From: Lomentospora prolificans
Lineage: Eukaryota; Ascomycota; Sordariomycetes; Microascales; Microascaceae
Length of the DNA stretch: 64,000 nucleotides
Assembly: GCA_029532625.1 (NCBI GenBank)
Contig: JARFXM010000006.1
Location: forward strand, 3,715,372 to 3,779,371
Direction: 5' to 3'
Positions 23,569-35,750 of this stretch are shown here, piece after piece; position 1 is the stretch's first letter; each line of letters opens with the position of its first letter. Position numbers and translations under genes: made by a program. The notes below the pieces were generated by a model. It was not told the DNA's origin. It was given only the letters and a program-made list of their open reading frames with translations, and searched no databases.

Positions 23569-25590
23569 ATGGTAAGTTTCCGAGATTTACATCACGCATA
23601 CGCGGCTAATATGAACTGATGGCTAGTTCAATGCGAAGTTGCCGGCGAGAAATTCCGTTCCTAGGAGTGCTCTAATTCGCAGGAGCCACTGAAAATGGGA
23701 ACAAGAACCAGCTGTCGGAGGCCAAAGCGGATGCTTTAGAGATGGAGGTCGCCTAGTCTGATGCCCCGGGGCTCAATCTAGAATCGACTATGCTCTTCCC
23801 ATCTTGTATGTTTAGAATAGGTGGGACAAAAGGCTGAGGAAAGAGTAGTCAACTTTCCCTCTCACACCTGAGGCAATCCTGGCATTATAATTATTTCCCC
23901 TTATGGAATGGGCCTGGCTACGAACCTGCAGCCTACCACTCCTATATATTTACTGAAAGATTAGACTGCTTAAGTAGTCGATACTCTCGTGCAATACAAT
24001 CTCAACAACGAGCAACAGCAAGTTCAAGTTGTATGGCAGTATACAGCCTCATGTAGGCGGCGGCCTAGTACATCGAATGGCAGAATTCTCTCCTTTGCTC
24101 TTCTTTTTGCATCTCTTATCCTGTTATCTGTCAGGACAGTATAGTATGAATACCCAAATGTCACTCTATCTTCCTACATGAACGCACTTTCACAGGCTGG
24201 CCACCTAGAACATGGCTGCCTAGCGATATGGCATGTTATAGGCTGGTATAACTCAGAGGAAACGATGGTAGCTGCAATAGATGGCTTGCTGATGATTGCC
24301 CCTCGCATCACGGCCAACTGTGGCTGATCACTCCCGATCTGTTAATGGTGGACGAGGACCAAGGACAAAGGATACAATTCTCTATATACTATAATCTAGT
24401 TGTGTTCCCTTTTCTTCACTAGTAAATGGAGGTAACTTTATGACATATACAAGAATACCCCCTACAAACCAACCGGGTGGCTATCTGATTGCCTTAGTTC
24501 GCCCTTAACAGGTGCTGACTCTCCAATATACAGGCTCGGCATATGTCGCATGCTAGTGATAACATGGCCCTATGAGTTAATATCCTGGGTGTCACTTAAG
24601 TACGGTCAGATTTCGTTCCTTAGAGCTTGATGCACGTGTTATTAGGTTATGAGTGATAATCACTAATATCCGTGTCGACGTATCACTTCGGGTTCTAAGA
24701 ATTTATTCCGACACTAGCATGATTTCTTGCTCGGTGTATGGGCAGTTGGTGTACTATTCCACCCCGGGTTTTTGTCGACTCAGGTAGAGCGAACATCACT
24801 GGTAGTGCTGGGGAATCGTGGAATAACTCAAAGGATGTGACAGGTGAGGGTATACATAGTTCTACCCAGGTTTCCGGACAAGGTGACAAGGACGCGATGC
24901 ATATTAGTTTATCGCTCAACTGGTGACTCGAGAAAAGTCGTCGGCTAGTATATGTTCCCTTATACTTAACACGAATAATATTGCGTGCAGTCGATCGTGA
25001 CATGTTACCCGTACAGCAGTATTTACATAGCCTTCTCGATACATAAGCGAATTGAATGCCAATGCCGAACCCTCCTGCCGAATTAGTCCAAGAGAAAGAG
25101 CTGCATATACTTGCCACATCACCGCTGGTGTGCCTACGCAGGTTGTTTCTGGATCCAAGAGTATGCAGATGTACAATAAAGAGATATCGGGCCATACACT
25201 GACGTTTCGCTATCATGCATGGTACTTCTGTAAATTTGGATGTTGGTCCAGCTGCACACAGGGACGACTTATTGTTGCTTGATTATCTTAACCAACTGCC
25301 GTATGTTGCAAACAAGATGGTGGGGCCCCGCATGCCATTTAGTGATCCTGAAGAGATGTTGCAAAGCGGCACAGGATGGCATCAGCGTGACGGGCAGTAA
25401 TTGGTTCGATGGCCAGTCACTGCCTTAAAAGGCGGTACTTCGTCAAGTGACGTGCGCCAACACCCTTATTAGACGGCATTATAGCTTGAAACATCAGCTC
25501 CCTGAGTGTGGTAGAACCTTAAAAGGGTACGTGAGGCCCAACAGTTGCAACTTGAGTCCCTTCTGGTCGCCTATCCATCACGCTAGAGCC
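23569..25590. other. 2-kb intergenic region
   Basis: Moderately AT-rich sequence without a supportable gene. The longest frame (173 codons on minus, 24695-25216) has no motif and no credible start context. A 61-codon + frame at 25215-25400 has protein-like composition (many D, L, P) but no recognisable family or partner exons. Could hide a decayed gene. Confidence 0.4.
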
Positions 25591-27756
25591 ATGGAGACTT
25601 CGATAGAAGAAAAGGGCTCAAACCTGCCATCACCTCTCCCAAACAAAGCCGACTCAGTTGGTTCTGGAGGACAGCTTGAGTGGACGGAAGAGGAAGAACG
25701 GGCTCTCGTGCGGAGGTAAGTGGAACCCTCGAGTAGTCCGTAAAGGTACTGACCCTCGCAGGGTTGACTTTCTGCTGATGCCCCTTTTGATCCTCGGCTT
25801 TTTCGTGTTGCAATTGGATCGAGGAAACATGTAGGTTTTCCCCTCTGTCCGAGGCACAAGCCCTCCTGGAGCATTTCTGACGGAGTTCTCAGTGGGAATG
25901 CGTTAACAGATTTCTTCCTCGAGGATGTAGGAGTGACGCAAAACCAGTTCAACGTTGGCCAGCAGCTCCTTTCCCTCGGCATCATCCTTCTCGAGGTAAG
26001 GTCACCGGGGGCTCATGTGGGCTATCCAACGAGTGAATACCTCTAACGTGGGCACATTACAGATACCGAGCAATATAGTTCTGTATCGAATAGGGCCAAC
26101 GTTTTGGATTAGCGGCCAGATCATAGCATGGTAGGGTCATGACAGCGACTCCTCAGCAGACTTTGAATAGCTCACAGCGCGATAACCACGCAGGGGTCTC
26201 GTAGCGACCTTTCAGGCTTTCCAGAAAGGCCAAGGCGCTTTTTTAGCCACCAGAATACTCCTTGGGTATGTATTAGCACTCGGACACGTGTCAGCTATAT
26301 TGCTTGGGGGAGCGAGGGCGGTTTATTCTCTCATCCTTTTAGATATCTCTCGCTTACGATAAAACATGGTGTAACAGTTGCTGCGAATCAGGATTTATTC
26401 CAGCTAGTTTGTTTACCATCACTCGGTGGTATAAGACCGACGAGGTCAGCAAACGCTTCTCATGGTTCTTTCTGGGTAATATGCTGGCGTCTGCAACGGC
26501 AGGTCTTCTTGCATTTGGCATGTAAGGTCTTGAGCATATATCGCATTTGACAACTATATATTCTAATTTCCATCTTTAGCCTTCGAATGCGTGGCATAGC
26601 TGGTCTTACTGGGTGGCAATGGCTCTTCATTGTGAGTCCCGAAGCATGGCCGTCCACTTAGGATTCTGATTGACATAGTCTTGTAGCTTGAAGGCATATT
26701 CACGATTCTCGTGGGTATTGCATTTCTCTTTACTATTCCACAAGCAACAGATAAGCCGTTTTCGATCTTAGGCTATAGGTACTTCACAGAGCGCGAGTCG
26801 GCCGTCTTGACGGAGAGGGTACTTCGCGATGACCCGTCCAAGGCACAACCAAAGCGTCATGTGAGTTGGAGCGAGATTAAGGCCGTGGTACGTCCGTATT
26901 GCCTATCATGAATGACAACCCGTATATCTTTCCGCGTGGCCTAATTCAAAGAATCGCTTTAGTTAAAGAATTGGCGCTTGCTTCCACACATCGGCTTGAC
27001 GATTACGGGCCTGGCTCCCAACGCCGGCTTTGACTCATACGCGCCGACATTGATTACTGGACTGGGTTTTGATAGAATACAGTCAAATGCTTTGGTCTCA
27101 ATTTCTAAATGGTTGATGTTATTTACCATCCTCTTTTGGGGCTGGATAGCGTGAGTTACAATCGCAGCGGGTGTTTGTATATAGTGACAACGACTGACAA
27201 CTAATCTGTGACTGGTAGTGACAAACTCCGTGTTCGAGGACTCTGCGTTACAACCGCACTCTTGATATTGTGGGCATTCAATGTAAGATGATTCTTCACT
27301 AGGAACATTTTGCGTTACTGACCCCATGCAGCTCGGTAACTGGAGTCTTATCGAATCACACGATAAGATCCTACGATTCTGTATACTCTCTGCATCGATT
27401 GCGGTATGCTGGCCTTGGCGTATGGTTTCCCTACCCCCATAAATACCTCTGGCACAGTAAAAATAACTTTGACCCCCGTCGCAGACCCTGTCAATGGCGC
27501 CTGGCTCTCGCTTAATACCCAAACTGCAGGGGAGCGTTCCATCACAATGGCAATCCATATTATGGCTGCCAACTCCTCTAGCCTCGTTGGAAAGCAAATC
27601 TTCCGATCAGAAGACTCGCCGGTTTATCGAAGAGCGTGGTTACAAATCGTATGCCTGTCCTCAGCAGCGGTGATATTCTCTGTCCTGGCCAACCTGCAGT
27701 ATTATCTTGGAAATGGCCGGAAGCTTCATAGAAGCGGCTTGCGGTTTTATTACTAG
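25591..27756 (+). CDS. MFS transporter, DAL5/allantoate permease-like, 12 exons, 481 aa
   Basis: Second importer of the anion:cation symporter family in this window. Exons: 25591-25715, 25762-25830, 25893-25995, 26063-26130, 26194-26265, 26378-26521, 26580-26631, 26687-26887, 26963-27150, 27219-27282, 27332-27419 and 27485-27756. All eleven introns have GT-AG ends and every junction keeps frame. Family landmarks are Q-L-D-R-G-N-I-G-N-A-L-T-D, F-N-V-G-Q-Q-L-L-S-L-G, I-P-S-N-I-V-L-Y-R, G-W-Q-W-L-F-I-L-E-G and, across the last junction, W-H-P-V-N-G-A-W-L-S-L-N then G-E-R-S-I-T-M-A-I. About 12 TM segments. It is far more intron-rich than the DAL5-like gene at 12836, so the two are not recent duplicates. 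Tail-to-tail with the HeLo gene; substrate unknown. Confidence 0.9.
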
Positions 27757-27991
27757 GCGTTTATAGGGCCCTCATTGGAGCCTGTGAAAGAGACATGCGT
27801 TGTGGATAGCGCAGAAGATTCGTGGCCAGGGCGCATGCAGTCAGGACCCAGGCATCCGAAACAAGTAGATTGGGACAAGCGGTGTCAACAAGAGAATAAT
27901 TTCCTTGCATTATCGCCTCCTAACCCGGTTCTCTTGGGACGCGTGGAGATCCTGAGGGTGGCCGGGATTAAGGACAGGGCCCTGTATGCCC

Positions 27992-29884
27992 TTATGCGAA
28001 GCACTTTTCAAGCTCGCACACTACATGTTCCTCGAAGGAAACTTGTAGCGGAAAGTCGTTACGGTCCGCGTTATCTTCCGGAACCCCAAAGTCATTGTTT
28101 AGGCACCGTTGGACAACCCGCCAATATACCTCGCCCATTTTCGGTAGCAATTTATCACAGTATTCTGTTCGCACTTTGTTCCTAAACTCAGAGTCATTCT
28201 GGGAGCGTATACGGATGGTGTCGATTGTTCTCCAGAGACCGATTTCCAGAAGAATTAATCCGAGGCTATAGATGTCAAACTGCGACCGATATCGTGGACG
28301 CTTTGTCCCGGGTTCTAGGTGGATGTCAGGATGACTATAGGATTTGATAGCGTCCCGCTTCGTCTGGAACCCCATGGTTGATATCGACAAGGTTTCGGAG
28401 AGCTCGGAGGGGTGGTCTGGTCGGGACAGGTCCCAGCCAACGAGATAAAATTCTGGAAGCGATGGTCGAAGAGGACTGGAGGTGCGACTGGGTCTGGATA
28501 GCTTGTCATTCTCAGAGGGCTTTCCGCCCGGAGAACAAGTCGGGCCGTTCAACTCATGGTCCCCACGAAAACAGATGATATTGTCGCTCCTGATTGACTT
28601 GTGCAGCCACTGGACCGAATGGAGACAAAGTACTGCCGTGGCAAGCCTTTTTGAAAGTTCAAACCGCTGTCCGACGGGTATTGGAGTGGCTTCGCGGCGA
28701 ATCATGTCCTGGAGACTCTCCATCTGCTTACCCTTTCCATTATCGACGGAGAAGATCATACCTATTCGCGAATTTTCGATGTCATTGACGAGGCCTTTAC
28801 AATGTAGCGTTGCGAATCTCTTAAACAAGTTGTTCCGGTTAAGTACACCTACGAGCTCGCCGAGGCGTAGGGTTTGTTCCATTCGCACGGGGGAGTCCTT
28901 GTTGTAGTATTTCCACTCCACCATGACGCTTTGGCCGTCAAGGTTAGATAAAGACCGATATTCGCCGTAGTGAAGGGTGCCTCTCTTGAAATCTTTAGGT
29001 TGGTAGGGTTGGATCCGCCGCGGCGGCGGGTCCTCAGTTATGGTCAAAGAGCTCGAGGACGTTGCATCATCCCCCGTAGCTTCTCTTCTTTCACGCAATT
29101 GCCACTGTTTTATTCTTGCCATGTTCCCTAGGTCATCCACGTCCGGGAGTCTTTCTGTTTTGATTAGAGTGTCGTGGTGGATAGTGTAGAGAATCGTCAT
29201 CTCGGTCCGCCTGTCCACTTGGTGGTGTAGCGTAGGGTTGAGGAGCTCGAGCAGTAAACTGTTGGTCTTCTCGATGCTCTCAAGAAGGGAAAAGATAGTA
29301 CTTTTATCCGAAGTCACCCACTTCATCATCAGGGCCGCCCCCGATTTCGATTTGCCGGCCTGCTCGTCGCATTCTTCTGTGGCGCCGGGTGGGTCCCTGG
29401 AAGTCCGGGGCGAAGGCGTCCTTCTCGCGTATAATTTACTCAACGTCTTGGATAACTTGTTTTGCTTCGAAGACGGACAAGGTTGATGGAGTGATGTAGT
29501 AGCATACTTGGAAATGATGCCTGTCGCTTCAATAAACTTGTCTCGCATGCCAGAAAGTGCGGCGAGTGTTAGCTGCACAAATTCGGGGCTCGTCAACCTG
29601 AGGGTCTTTTTGAGAGTATTTCCAAAGCTCGTTATCTCCGCGGCCTCGCCCCAATCTTTCGGGCGCGCTTTCATGGTCCCAATGACTTCTTGGATGCCCA
29701 GGGCAGAACACCATCTCTCGAACCTAAGACCTTGGATAAAGAGGTTCAAGTGCGCGTCTTTCTGCTCCCTAGCCTGGAGACTGACGTTTCGCAATTCATT
29801 GACGGTGGATAAGCATGCTGAGGCGACTTTGACAAGTTCAAGGGATGCCGCTACAGCCCCGAGAACTTCGAGACCTGATGCCAT
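27992..29884 (-). CDS. HeLo-domain / pseudokinase fusion protein, 630 aa
   Basis: A single-exon gene. Residues 1 to about 220 fit the fungal HeLo (prion-inhibition and propagation) domain. They begin with a hydrophobic helix (L-E-V-L-G-A-V-A-A-S-L-E-L-V-K-V-A) and contain the family's L-R-F-E-R-W-C-S-A-L-G-I. HeLo domains can become membrane-damaging when triggered. Residues about 300-630 form a protein-kinase fold in which catalytic residues are changed: the HRD motif reads H428-K-S430, DFG reads G483-W-D485, and APE is replaced by S-H-P-D. The structural F-D-I-Y-S-L-G-L is kept. So this is probably a pseudokinase. The arrangement (N-terminal helical executioner plus C-terminal pseudokinase) parallels animal MLKL. 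It is head-to-head with a kinase-ankyrin gene, 535 bases away. Function in cell death or nonself recognition is inferred. Confidence 0.85.
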   Translation of the reverse strand: MASGLEVLGAVAASLELVKVASACLSTVNELRNVSLQAREQKDAHLNLFIQGLRFERWCSALGIQEVIGTMKARPKDWGEAAEITSFGNTLKKTLRLTSPEFVQLTLAALSGMRDKFIEATGIISKYATTSLHQPCPSSKQNKLSKTLSKLYARRTPSPRTSRDPPGATEECDEQAGKSKSGAALMMKWVTSDKSTIFSLLESIEKTNSLLLELLNPTLHHQVDRRTEMTILYTIHHDTLIKTERLPDVDDLGNMARIKQWQLRERREATGDDATSSSSLTITEDPPPRRIQPYQPKDFKRGTLHYGEYRSLSNLDGQSVMVEWKYYNKDSPVRMEQTLRLGELVGVLNRNNLFKRFATLHCKGLVNDIENSRIGMIFSVDNGKGKQMESLQDMIRREATPIPVGQRFELSKRLATAVLCLHSVQWLHKSIRSDNIICFRGDHELNGPTCSPGGKPSENDKLSRPSRTSSPLRPSLPEFYLVGWDLSRPDHPSELSETLSISTMGFQTKRDAIKSYSHPDIHLEPGTKRPRYRSQFDIYSLGLILLEIGLWRTIDTIRIRSQNDSEFRNKVRTEYCDKLLPKMGEVYWRVVQRCLNNDFGVPEDNADRNDFPLQVSFEEHVVCELEKCFA

Positions 29885-30419
29885 AATGATCGGAGTCCAA
29901 GTTAATGGTAAGACTGGAGATACCGGGATCGTGCGGAAGAGTGAAGTATTTGAGAGAGAGGACGTGAAGAGCTGGGAAGTATCTTCTTCGATATGGTGAG
30001 CCGCCCTTGGAGGGGTTAACGGGCGAGGTAATATTGGCCTTAGATCTATGGCGGCCTGAATCTCCGGATGATTGCAACCTGGGCAGCTGTGGTTCGCATC
30101 TATTGATGCTCACGCACCCCCGCACGGTTTGGCCCTGCTGGTGGTGGCTGAGCTGGCAATTCATTGGTATTCTACCCCGGCATGCGCCGCCCATCCCAAC
30201 ATGGGTTGCTCAGGGTCGAAAATTACAATCCGAGAAGGCTGGGGGACATACCGGTTACCTCAGATCATAAATTGATTGTTGCTCCACCTCAGCAAGGTTC
30301 ATTCATCTTTCCAATGTGCCTAGCGACTCCAGCTCATCACTTGAGGGCAGACATCGCGACATCCACCCAGCAAAATCACCACTAATTATTCGCCCCTGTC
30401 CAATTCTGAGACAGTAATA
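29885..30419. promoter_or_regulatory. Shared promoter region of the HeLo-pseudokinase and kinase-ankyrin genes
   Basis: 535 bases between two divergent start codons, with no coding signal of its own. The compact head-to-head geometry suggests co-expression; no specific factor site is claimed. Confidence 0.5.
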
Positions 30420-33400
30420 ATGGAACGACCGGAGACTAGCTCGCGCAAGATTGCGCCCCAAGGACGAGTAAATCTTCGGGACCTGCGCTTCTCCGCATCT
30501 CGAACGCGCACCAACTTCACCCGCATCCGGGGCGGAACACACGTCGCGAAGCATGCTAGTGGCCCCCAAGCGGACTTTATCACATTTGTATCTCTCGCCT
30601 GTGAGATATATCAAAGGCAGGACCACGATCTTGTGCCCATCCAGCAATATCCGCCCGCCCTGGAAACCTACCAAGGAAAGGGCCACACGAGTCTCGTTAG
30701 CCACGCCAAGGTTGTGCAGCAGACTCCGTCGGGCTTCGTCAAAGGATCCCTGACTTCCCACGACGAGGGAATCATTCTTAAACGGCCGCGACACATTCGC
30801 GAGGAAAAGGCCAAGTCTGACGCTTTGTTGAGTTTCATCACAGATTTGCGCATCCGGTCTCATCGGTCGCTGGCAGCGCACCCGAACATCACACGACTGC
30901 GTGGGGTGGGTTGGGACTTTGAGGACGACGAGGCTACGATTCCGCGTCCGATTCTACTGGAGGAATTTGCGCCTCAAGGTGCTTTAGACAATTTCTGGAA
31001 GAACTGGAGTTTTGTGCGGCTTAGCTTCAAGGCCAACCTCGAGTTCTGCCGCGACATTGCGGAAGGCCTGAGAGCGCTTCATGCGTGTGGTGTTGTACAC
31101 GGCGATCTGAAGCCGGAAAATATCCTCGTCTTCCCTCGGAAGGACGCACGCGAATCCTTCATGGTTAAGCTGACGGATTTTGGTCATTCCGCCCTCATGA
31201 GCGACGATCCCGAGACACTGCCCGCCTTCACACCTTGGTGGTGCGCCCCCGAGGCGACGACTGCGACGAATATGACTTTCACAGAGTTGAAGCTGACGGA
31301 CTACTACTCGTATGGTCTTGTTATTCTATCTATTACGCTGGGCCGGGCGTTCCACGTCGATTTCGACGATGTTGAGAAGAGTAAACAGGACGGGACGATT
31401 CTCGTGAAGGCGGCGCAGCTCTTGGAGAAGGAAGACAAAAACAATTATGAATCTGATATAGACGTTGGAGCCATCACGTCAATGCTGCGAAAGACAATTC
31501 AGCTGAACCCAGTCCACCGGAACTTGGACGCTTGCGTCGCGCTCATTGAGAGGCAAGTAATACATCCTCATAGGTCTGTACGTCGAGGCCGCTGACAAGA
31601 CTAGATTTGAGGCCGAGAACTACGCACCATCGAGCATCAGGCAACATCCATCGTATCACGGATGGCCTGTGGTACCTCCTCTTAATGTGGCGGAGAAGGT
31701 GAGAAATTTCGAACTCACATTCTCCCCACGGTCCGAATTTAACAACTAACCTACTCAACAGATGACGATCGGATATCATACTCTCTCACAGTGTAGCCAT
31801 CAACTCAAAGAGTTCATCACCGAGAAGCTTCTCGTTATCGCTCGGAATCCACGTGATCCTAGACGGGCTGCAGCAGAGTGGGAACTCATGATATGCTACT
31901 TTTCGGGCTTCGGCGTAAAGCAAAATTTCGAAATGGCATCATTGTGGTTAGACTCAGCACGAGAGAACAATATTGAAGCGGCTGAGACGTACTACAAGAC
32001 GCTCCGCCAGGCGATAGAGCTAGGCAGAAAATCTGCGTCTGGAGCGAAGCTGCCGCCCAACAAGGACCCAGGGATCGACAAGCCGACAGTAGAAAGAGTT
32101 TTGTCTGGCTCCCTTCAAGTACAGACAGTCCAGGAAGAATCCGAGCGTGATTCTCGCTCAGCTACAACCATGGCTACGACTGCCGTCGACAGTTTCCAAG
32201 TTGATTCTGAGAGGTTCCACGTCACTGGTGTCCTCGATGACGTCCCCTTCTCGCCTCTCAACCCAATGCCAGCAAACATTAGCCAGGCCGTTAGCTGCGG
32301 GGACATCGATGCGCTCAAAAGCCTCACCGGCGGTAATCCGTCAATGATAAATAGTCAAGACTCGGAAGGCAACACGCCACTCATCATTGCCGCAAAATAC
32401 AGGCAATACGAGGTTATGGACTTCCTCCTTAACGAGCCTAGGACCGACGCCTCGACGCCAAATAGGATGGGTCAAACTGTTCTTCATATCATGGCTACCT
32501 TTGATGAGTCCCAGATCCGGCATTTCCTACCCCTCCTAAGCCCTGTGGTGGATCTTAACCAGGAGTCCCTCCCCGTATGGCAGGACAGCGAGCGAACCAT
32601 ATTTTCCTTGGGTCTTAGGTGCTGCCCAATCCTGAACTCGATCTTGCACAGGAATATCGCACTCCTAGATGCGCTCCTCGACATAGCCCACGTTGACAAG
32701 GCGGCATCCATCTGCCGCATATGTGAACTCGGCTCCCGCTTCAGACGTGTTCTTGCCATATCGCTAGCTCTCTTCTACGCCGACGCACTCGAAGCTATCA
32801 TGGCACACCTAAAGAAGCATAAGGCTGGCTACGACCTCGACCTCCGCAACATCAATGTTTGGACCGGGCAAGACCTCCTTCCGCTCTGTAAAGTCCCGTT
32901 CCACAACGTTGCCATCGCCGCGCTTGACCTGCCTGAAAACTTTTTCCGTGCCATGATCTTCGGCGACAAGTACGCCGATGCGCTGCACCGGACGATGCGG
33001 TTCCTCCTTGACATGGACCAGAGTAAAAAAGACTCTCTAGCTCTTACAATGCTTTGCGCTGCGATAGAGGGCGGTAGTCTAGATGCTGTGGACTTTCTGC
33101 TCACCGATAGCAAGAAGTGGGCGAAGGACCCGCTTTGGTGGCTGCTGCATCGGTCCGGGGAAGAGACTTGGCCCGAATTATCGTCCCCTACAATTAAGCT
33201 AGCAGTCAGTCTGGGGCAGAGGGAGATATTTGATAGGTTGTCTCGAGAGAATGTCGCTGCATGGAAGGATTGGACCTCGATCAATTGCAGCTCGCCGCAA
33301 TGTTGGGTTGGGAACACCAAGTGGGAGAAGGCAGTCATGACGTTCTTTGGACCGCATGCGTTGTTTGGGACCAGGGCGCCAAATCACGAACATGTCTACA

Positions 33401-34971
33401 ACCTCGTCCGGCCAGCGTTGGAGTACGCCGTGTCTGCTCGACATCAAGACCACTATTTTCTGTATGTATCAGCGCTCCTTCTCCTCTCGACCGCCAATCC
33501 CGGGACATATTGGTACGAGGCACTAACAGTTTGGGACAGATCGCGCATCATCCAAATGTCAAACCCGTACCTTATCAAGAAAGGCTCCCCAGGGTTCCTA
33601 ATCGACTCTCTCTCCAACTCGTACTTCCGCGCCACAGATCTCTTGATCCAACGATGCCCCGAGCTCTGGGAGTTACGGTGCTTTGAGTATGCCCGGATGA
33701 AGCAAGTGCTTTCGGGGTTCGAGTATGCGTCTCCAACAGACTCTAGGTCGATGCTCCGGTTTGAGCTCCGGATGAAGTTTCCGGAGCTCCCGAAGGGTGA
33801 AACAGTGGCGGAACTCGTCTTATTTACCGAGGGTTACACGCAATGTCAGTATATGCTCAAGAGCTTAATGGCAATCCGATCTAAAACCCCCAAAACTGAG
33901 CCACTGGCAAACAAACTCCGCCGGTTGACTGCGAAAACGAGGTGGAGGAAAGCCTCATCAGACGAAGACGGGGGGCCAGATTGGAGGAGATGTCCATTGA
34001 GAAGTTCTGAATTTCACGCGCTGATTGTGGGAAATATCATTAGTAATCGCGCTGACAGAATAGATCTCTGGTCTGTCATCGAGGCACAGGTCGGAAACGG
34101 ACATTCCAAGTCAGCAAGCTACCTCACCCTCGCTTTGAAGTGGTCAAATACCACGGCTTTACGTGTCATGCTCGAAATTGGCTGGCACCCCGAGGGGCCC
34201 TTGCTCAGCAGATGGTTTTACTCACCTTTTCTGCTTCTAAGTACTCTGGAGATGAAGGCACGCAAGGCGAACCCATACCTCACGTTATCACCGGCCCTGA
34301 TTCAAGACCAAGAATTAAGCGACGCACCACCGCTTTTGCGAGGCCCTGCTCTCGAGACGCACAAGGGTCTCTACTCGCGGTATAACCGCAATCGGTTGGA
34401 TCAATTTCGGTCCATGTATATCAAACGACTTCAGGAGAGCCGTAATATTCTGACGAGCCACGGCGCCCGCACCTCTCTTGTCCAGAATGTGTCAAACTGG
34501 CTCAGCAGTCCAGCCTCGTGGAGAAGAAGAGCATACGTAGACATGGTCCGAGTGTACGGCCGGATATTCTACGGAATTTTTTATGCCGCCATTGCGCCCC
34601 TTGCTCTCGTTTTCGGCACTAGGCAAGTCTGGACCACGTTGCCACTAGGCGGGAAGTTTGGCTTTGCGTATCTATGGGCGGGGCTGGCAGCAGGCACGGG
34701 TATCTACACCACAAACATCTTTCCTTCACGATACGAGCGCAAGTATCAGGTCGCTGCGGCGATAACTTTGGTGCTATTCTTTATTGCCAACAATGTGGTT
34801 CTGCCAGTCCTTATTGTTCGTCTCAACATAAGGCCATTTTTGAGCTGTACGCATTTTGTTGACGATGGGCAGTTGGTCTCGACCTGTACGAACTATTCGT
34901 ACTTGTTACCGCTTGCCGTAGGCGTCGTCGAAGTTGCTTGGTGGTGTGCGCTTATCGTCGCTAGTGCCTAG
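30420..34971 (+). CDS. Protein kinase - Sel1-like - ankyrin - membrane protein, 1478 aa
   Basis: Exons are 30420-31552, 31605-31698 and 31762-34971. Intron 1 is GC-AG (GCAAGT donor after an AG), intron 2 is GTGAGA/ACAG; both keep frame. Domains: a kinase domain (about residues 80-390) with a glycine-loop-like G86-K-G, likely lysine K121, H227-G-D-L-K-P-E-N234, D253-F-G255 and A277-P-E279, so catalysis is plausible. Then comes a Sel1-like stretch near residues 430-460 (A-A-A-E-W-E-L-M-I-C-Y-F-S-G-F-G-V), and ankyrin-like repeats (G-N-T-P-L-I-I-A-A-K, G-Q-T-V-L-H-I). A long helical region follows, and four hydrophobic segments in the last 150 residues, so the C-terminus is probably membrane-anchored. 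It is divergent from the HeLo-pseudokinase gene. The pair suggests an active kinase acting on, or with, a membrane-damaging pseudokinase; that is inference. Confidence 0.85.
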
Positions 34972-35750
34972 GTTTGATGGTCGTCTTCAACCGGTTTCAA
35001 CTGATATAGTAGTCTTAAATGCATGTTTAATGAGACGATGCTCTGTTCAAGTATGACGCTGTTATGTAAAAATTCACAAATCGTCGCAGCTCGGGTTCGA
35101 CGTATTGTTGTTCCGTACCATGGCTTGCCCGAAACTACGACAATATCGCCCAGATCACCACACAAGCCGTCTTCACAGCTCGCCCTGGACTCCGATCTGA
35201 CTTTTAACACCACGGGCCCGAGCCACATTCTTATTTCCCCGGAACCTCTCTATACACGGCGATATGGCAACCGAACATGTGTACAACAACCAAAGCCGAC
35301 CTCCAAGTGGCCAAATTTACTCGCTCATGTTGTGGAAGGGACACGGGGGCGGAATCTCTGGATTATGCCTTCAGAACCCCGTAGTCTCATATACCAGGAG
35401 CTTGACCAATAACAAGGTCCACGGTTCTACAAGGTATTAGACCGGACCATACCGAATAGAACCTGTTCAAGTTCTTCAAAGACCGGGCTTCGTATAATAC
35501 GCTGGCATCTGGTTACGATATGAGACGAAAACGTACCATCCCAGTTTTCTCGAAACCATATGATTGTGAAATCCCCGCATTAACTGCCCACTAGTCGCAA
35601 AAAAAAAGGAAGAGAAACGTTTGTGATGTAGTATAATGGTAGCAATCGTACAGTAAGCCGGACCTCTTCACTCCCCAAACCAACGTCTTGTGATACCTCT
35701 AATTGGTATTTTGGCCGTCCACGGGGGTGTAATAACACCTTAGTGTAAGT
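34972..35750. other. Convergent intergenic region
   Basis: 780 bases between the 3' ends of the kinase-ankyrin gene and the next regulator. Holds only 3' UTR-like sequence and a short poly-A run near 35600. A 129-codon + frame (35023-35412) has no motif. Confidence 0.5.

Noticed and set aside
24695..25216. 173-codon minus-strand ORF as a secreted protein gene
   Set aside because: No signal peptide or family motif; composition (many S, C, R, H) is typical of a chance frame.
25215..25400. 61-codon + frame that looks protein-like
   Set aside because: Could not be linked to any family or to neighbouring exons; may be a relic but not supportable.
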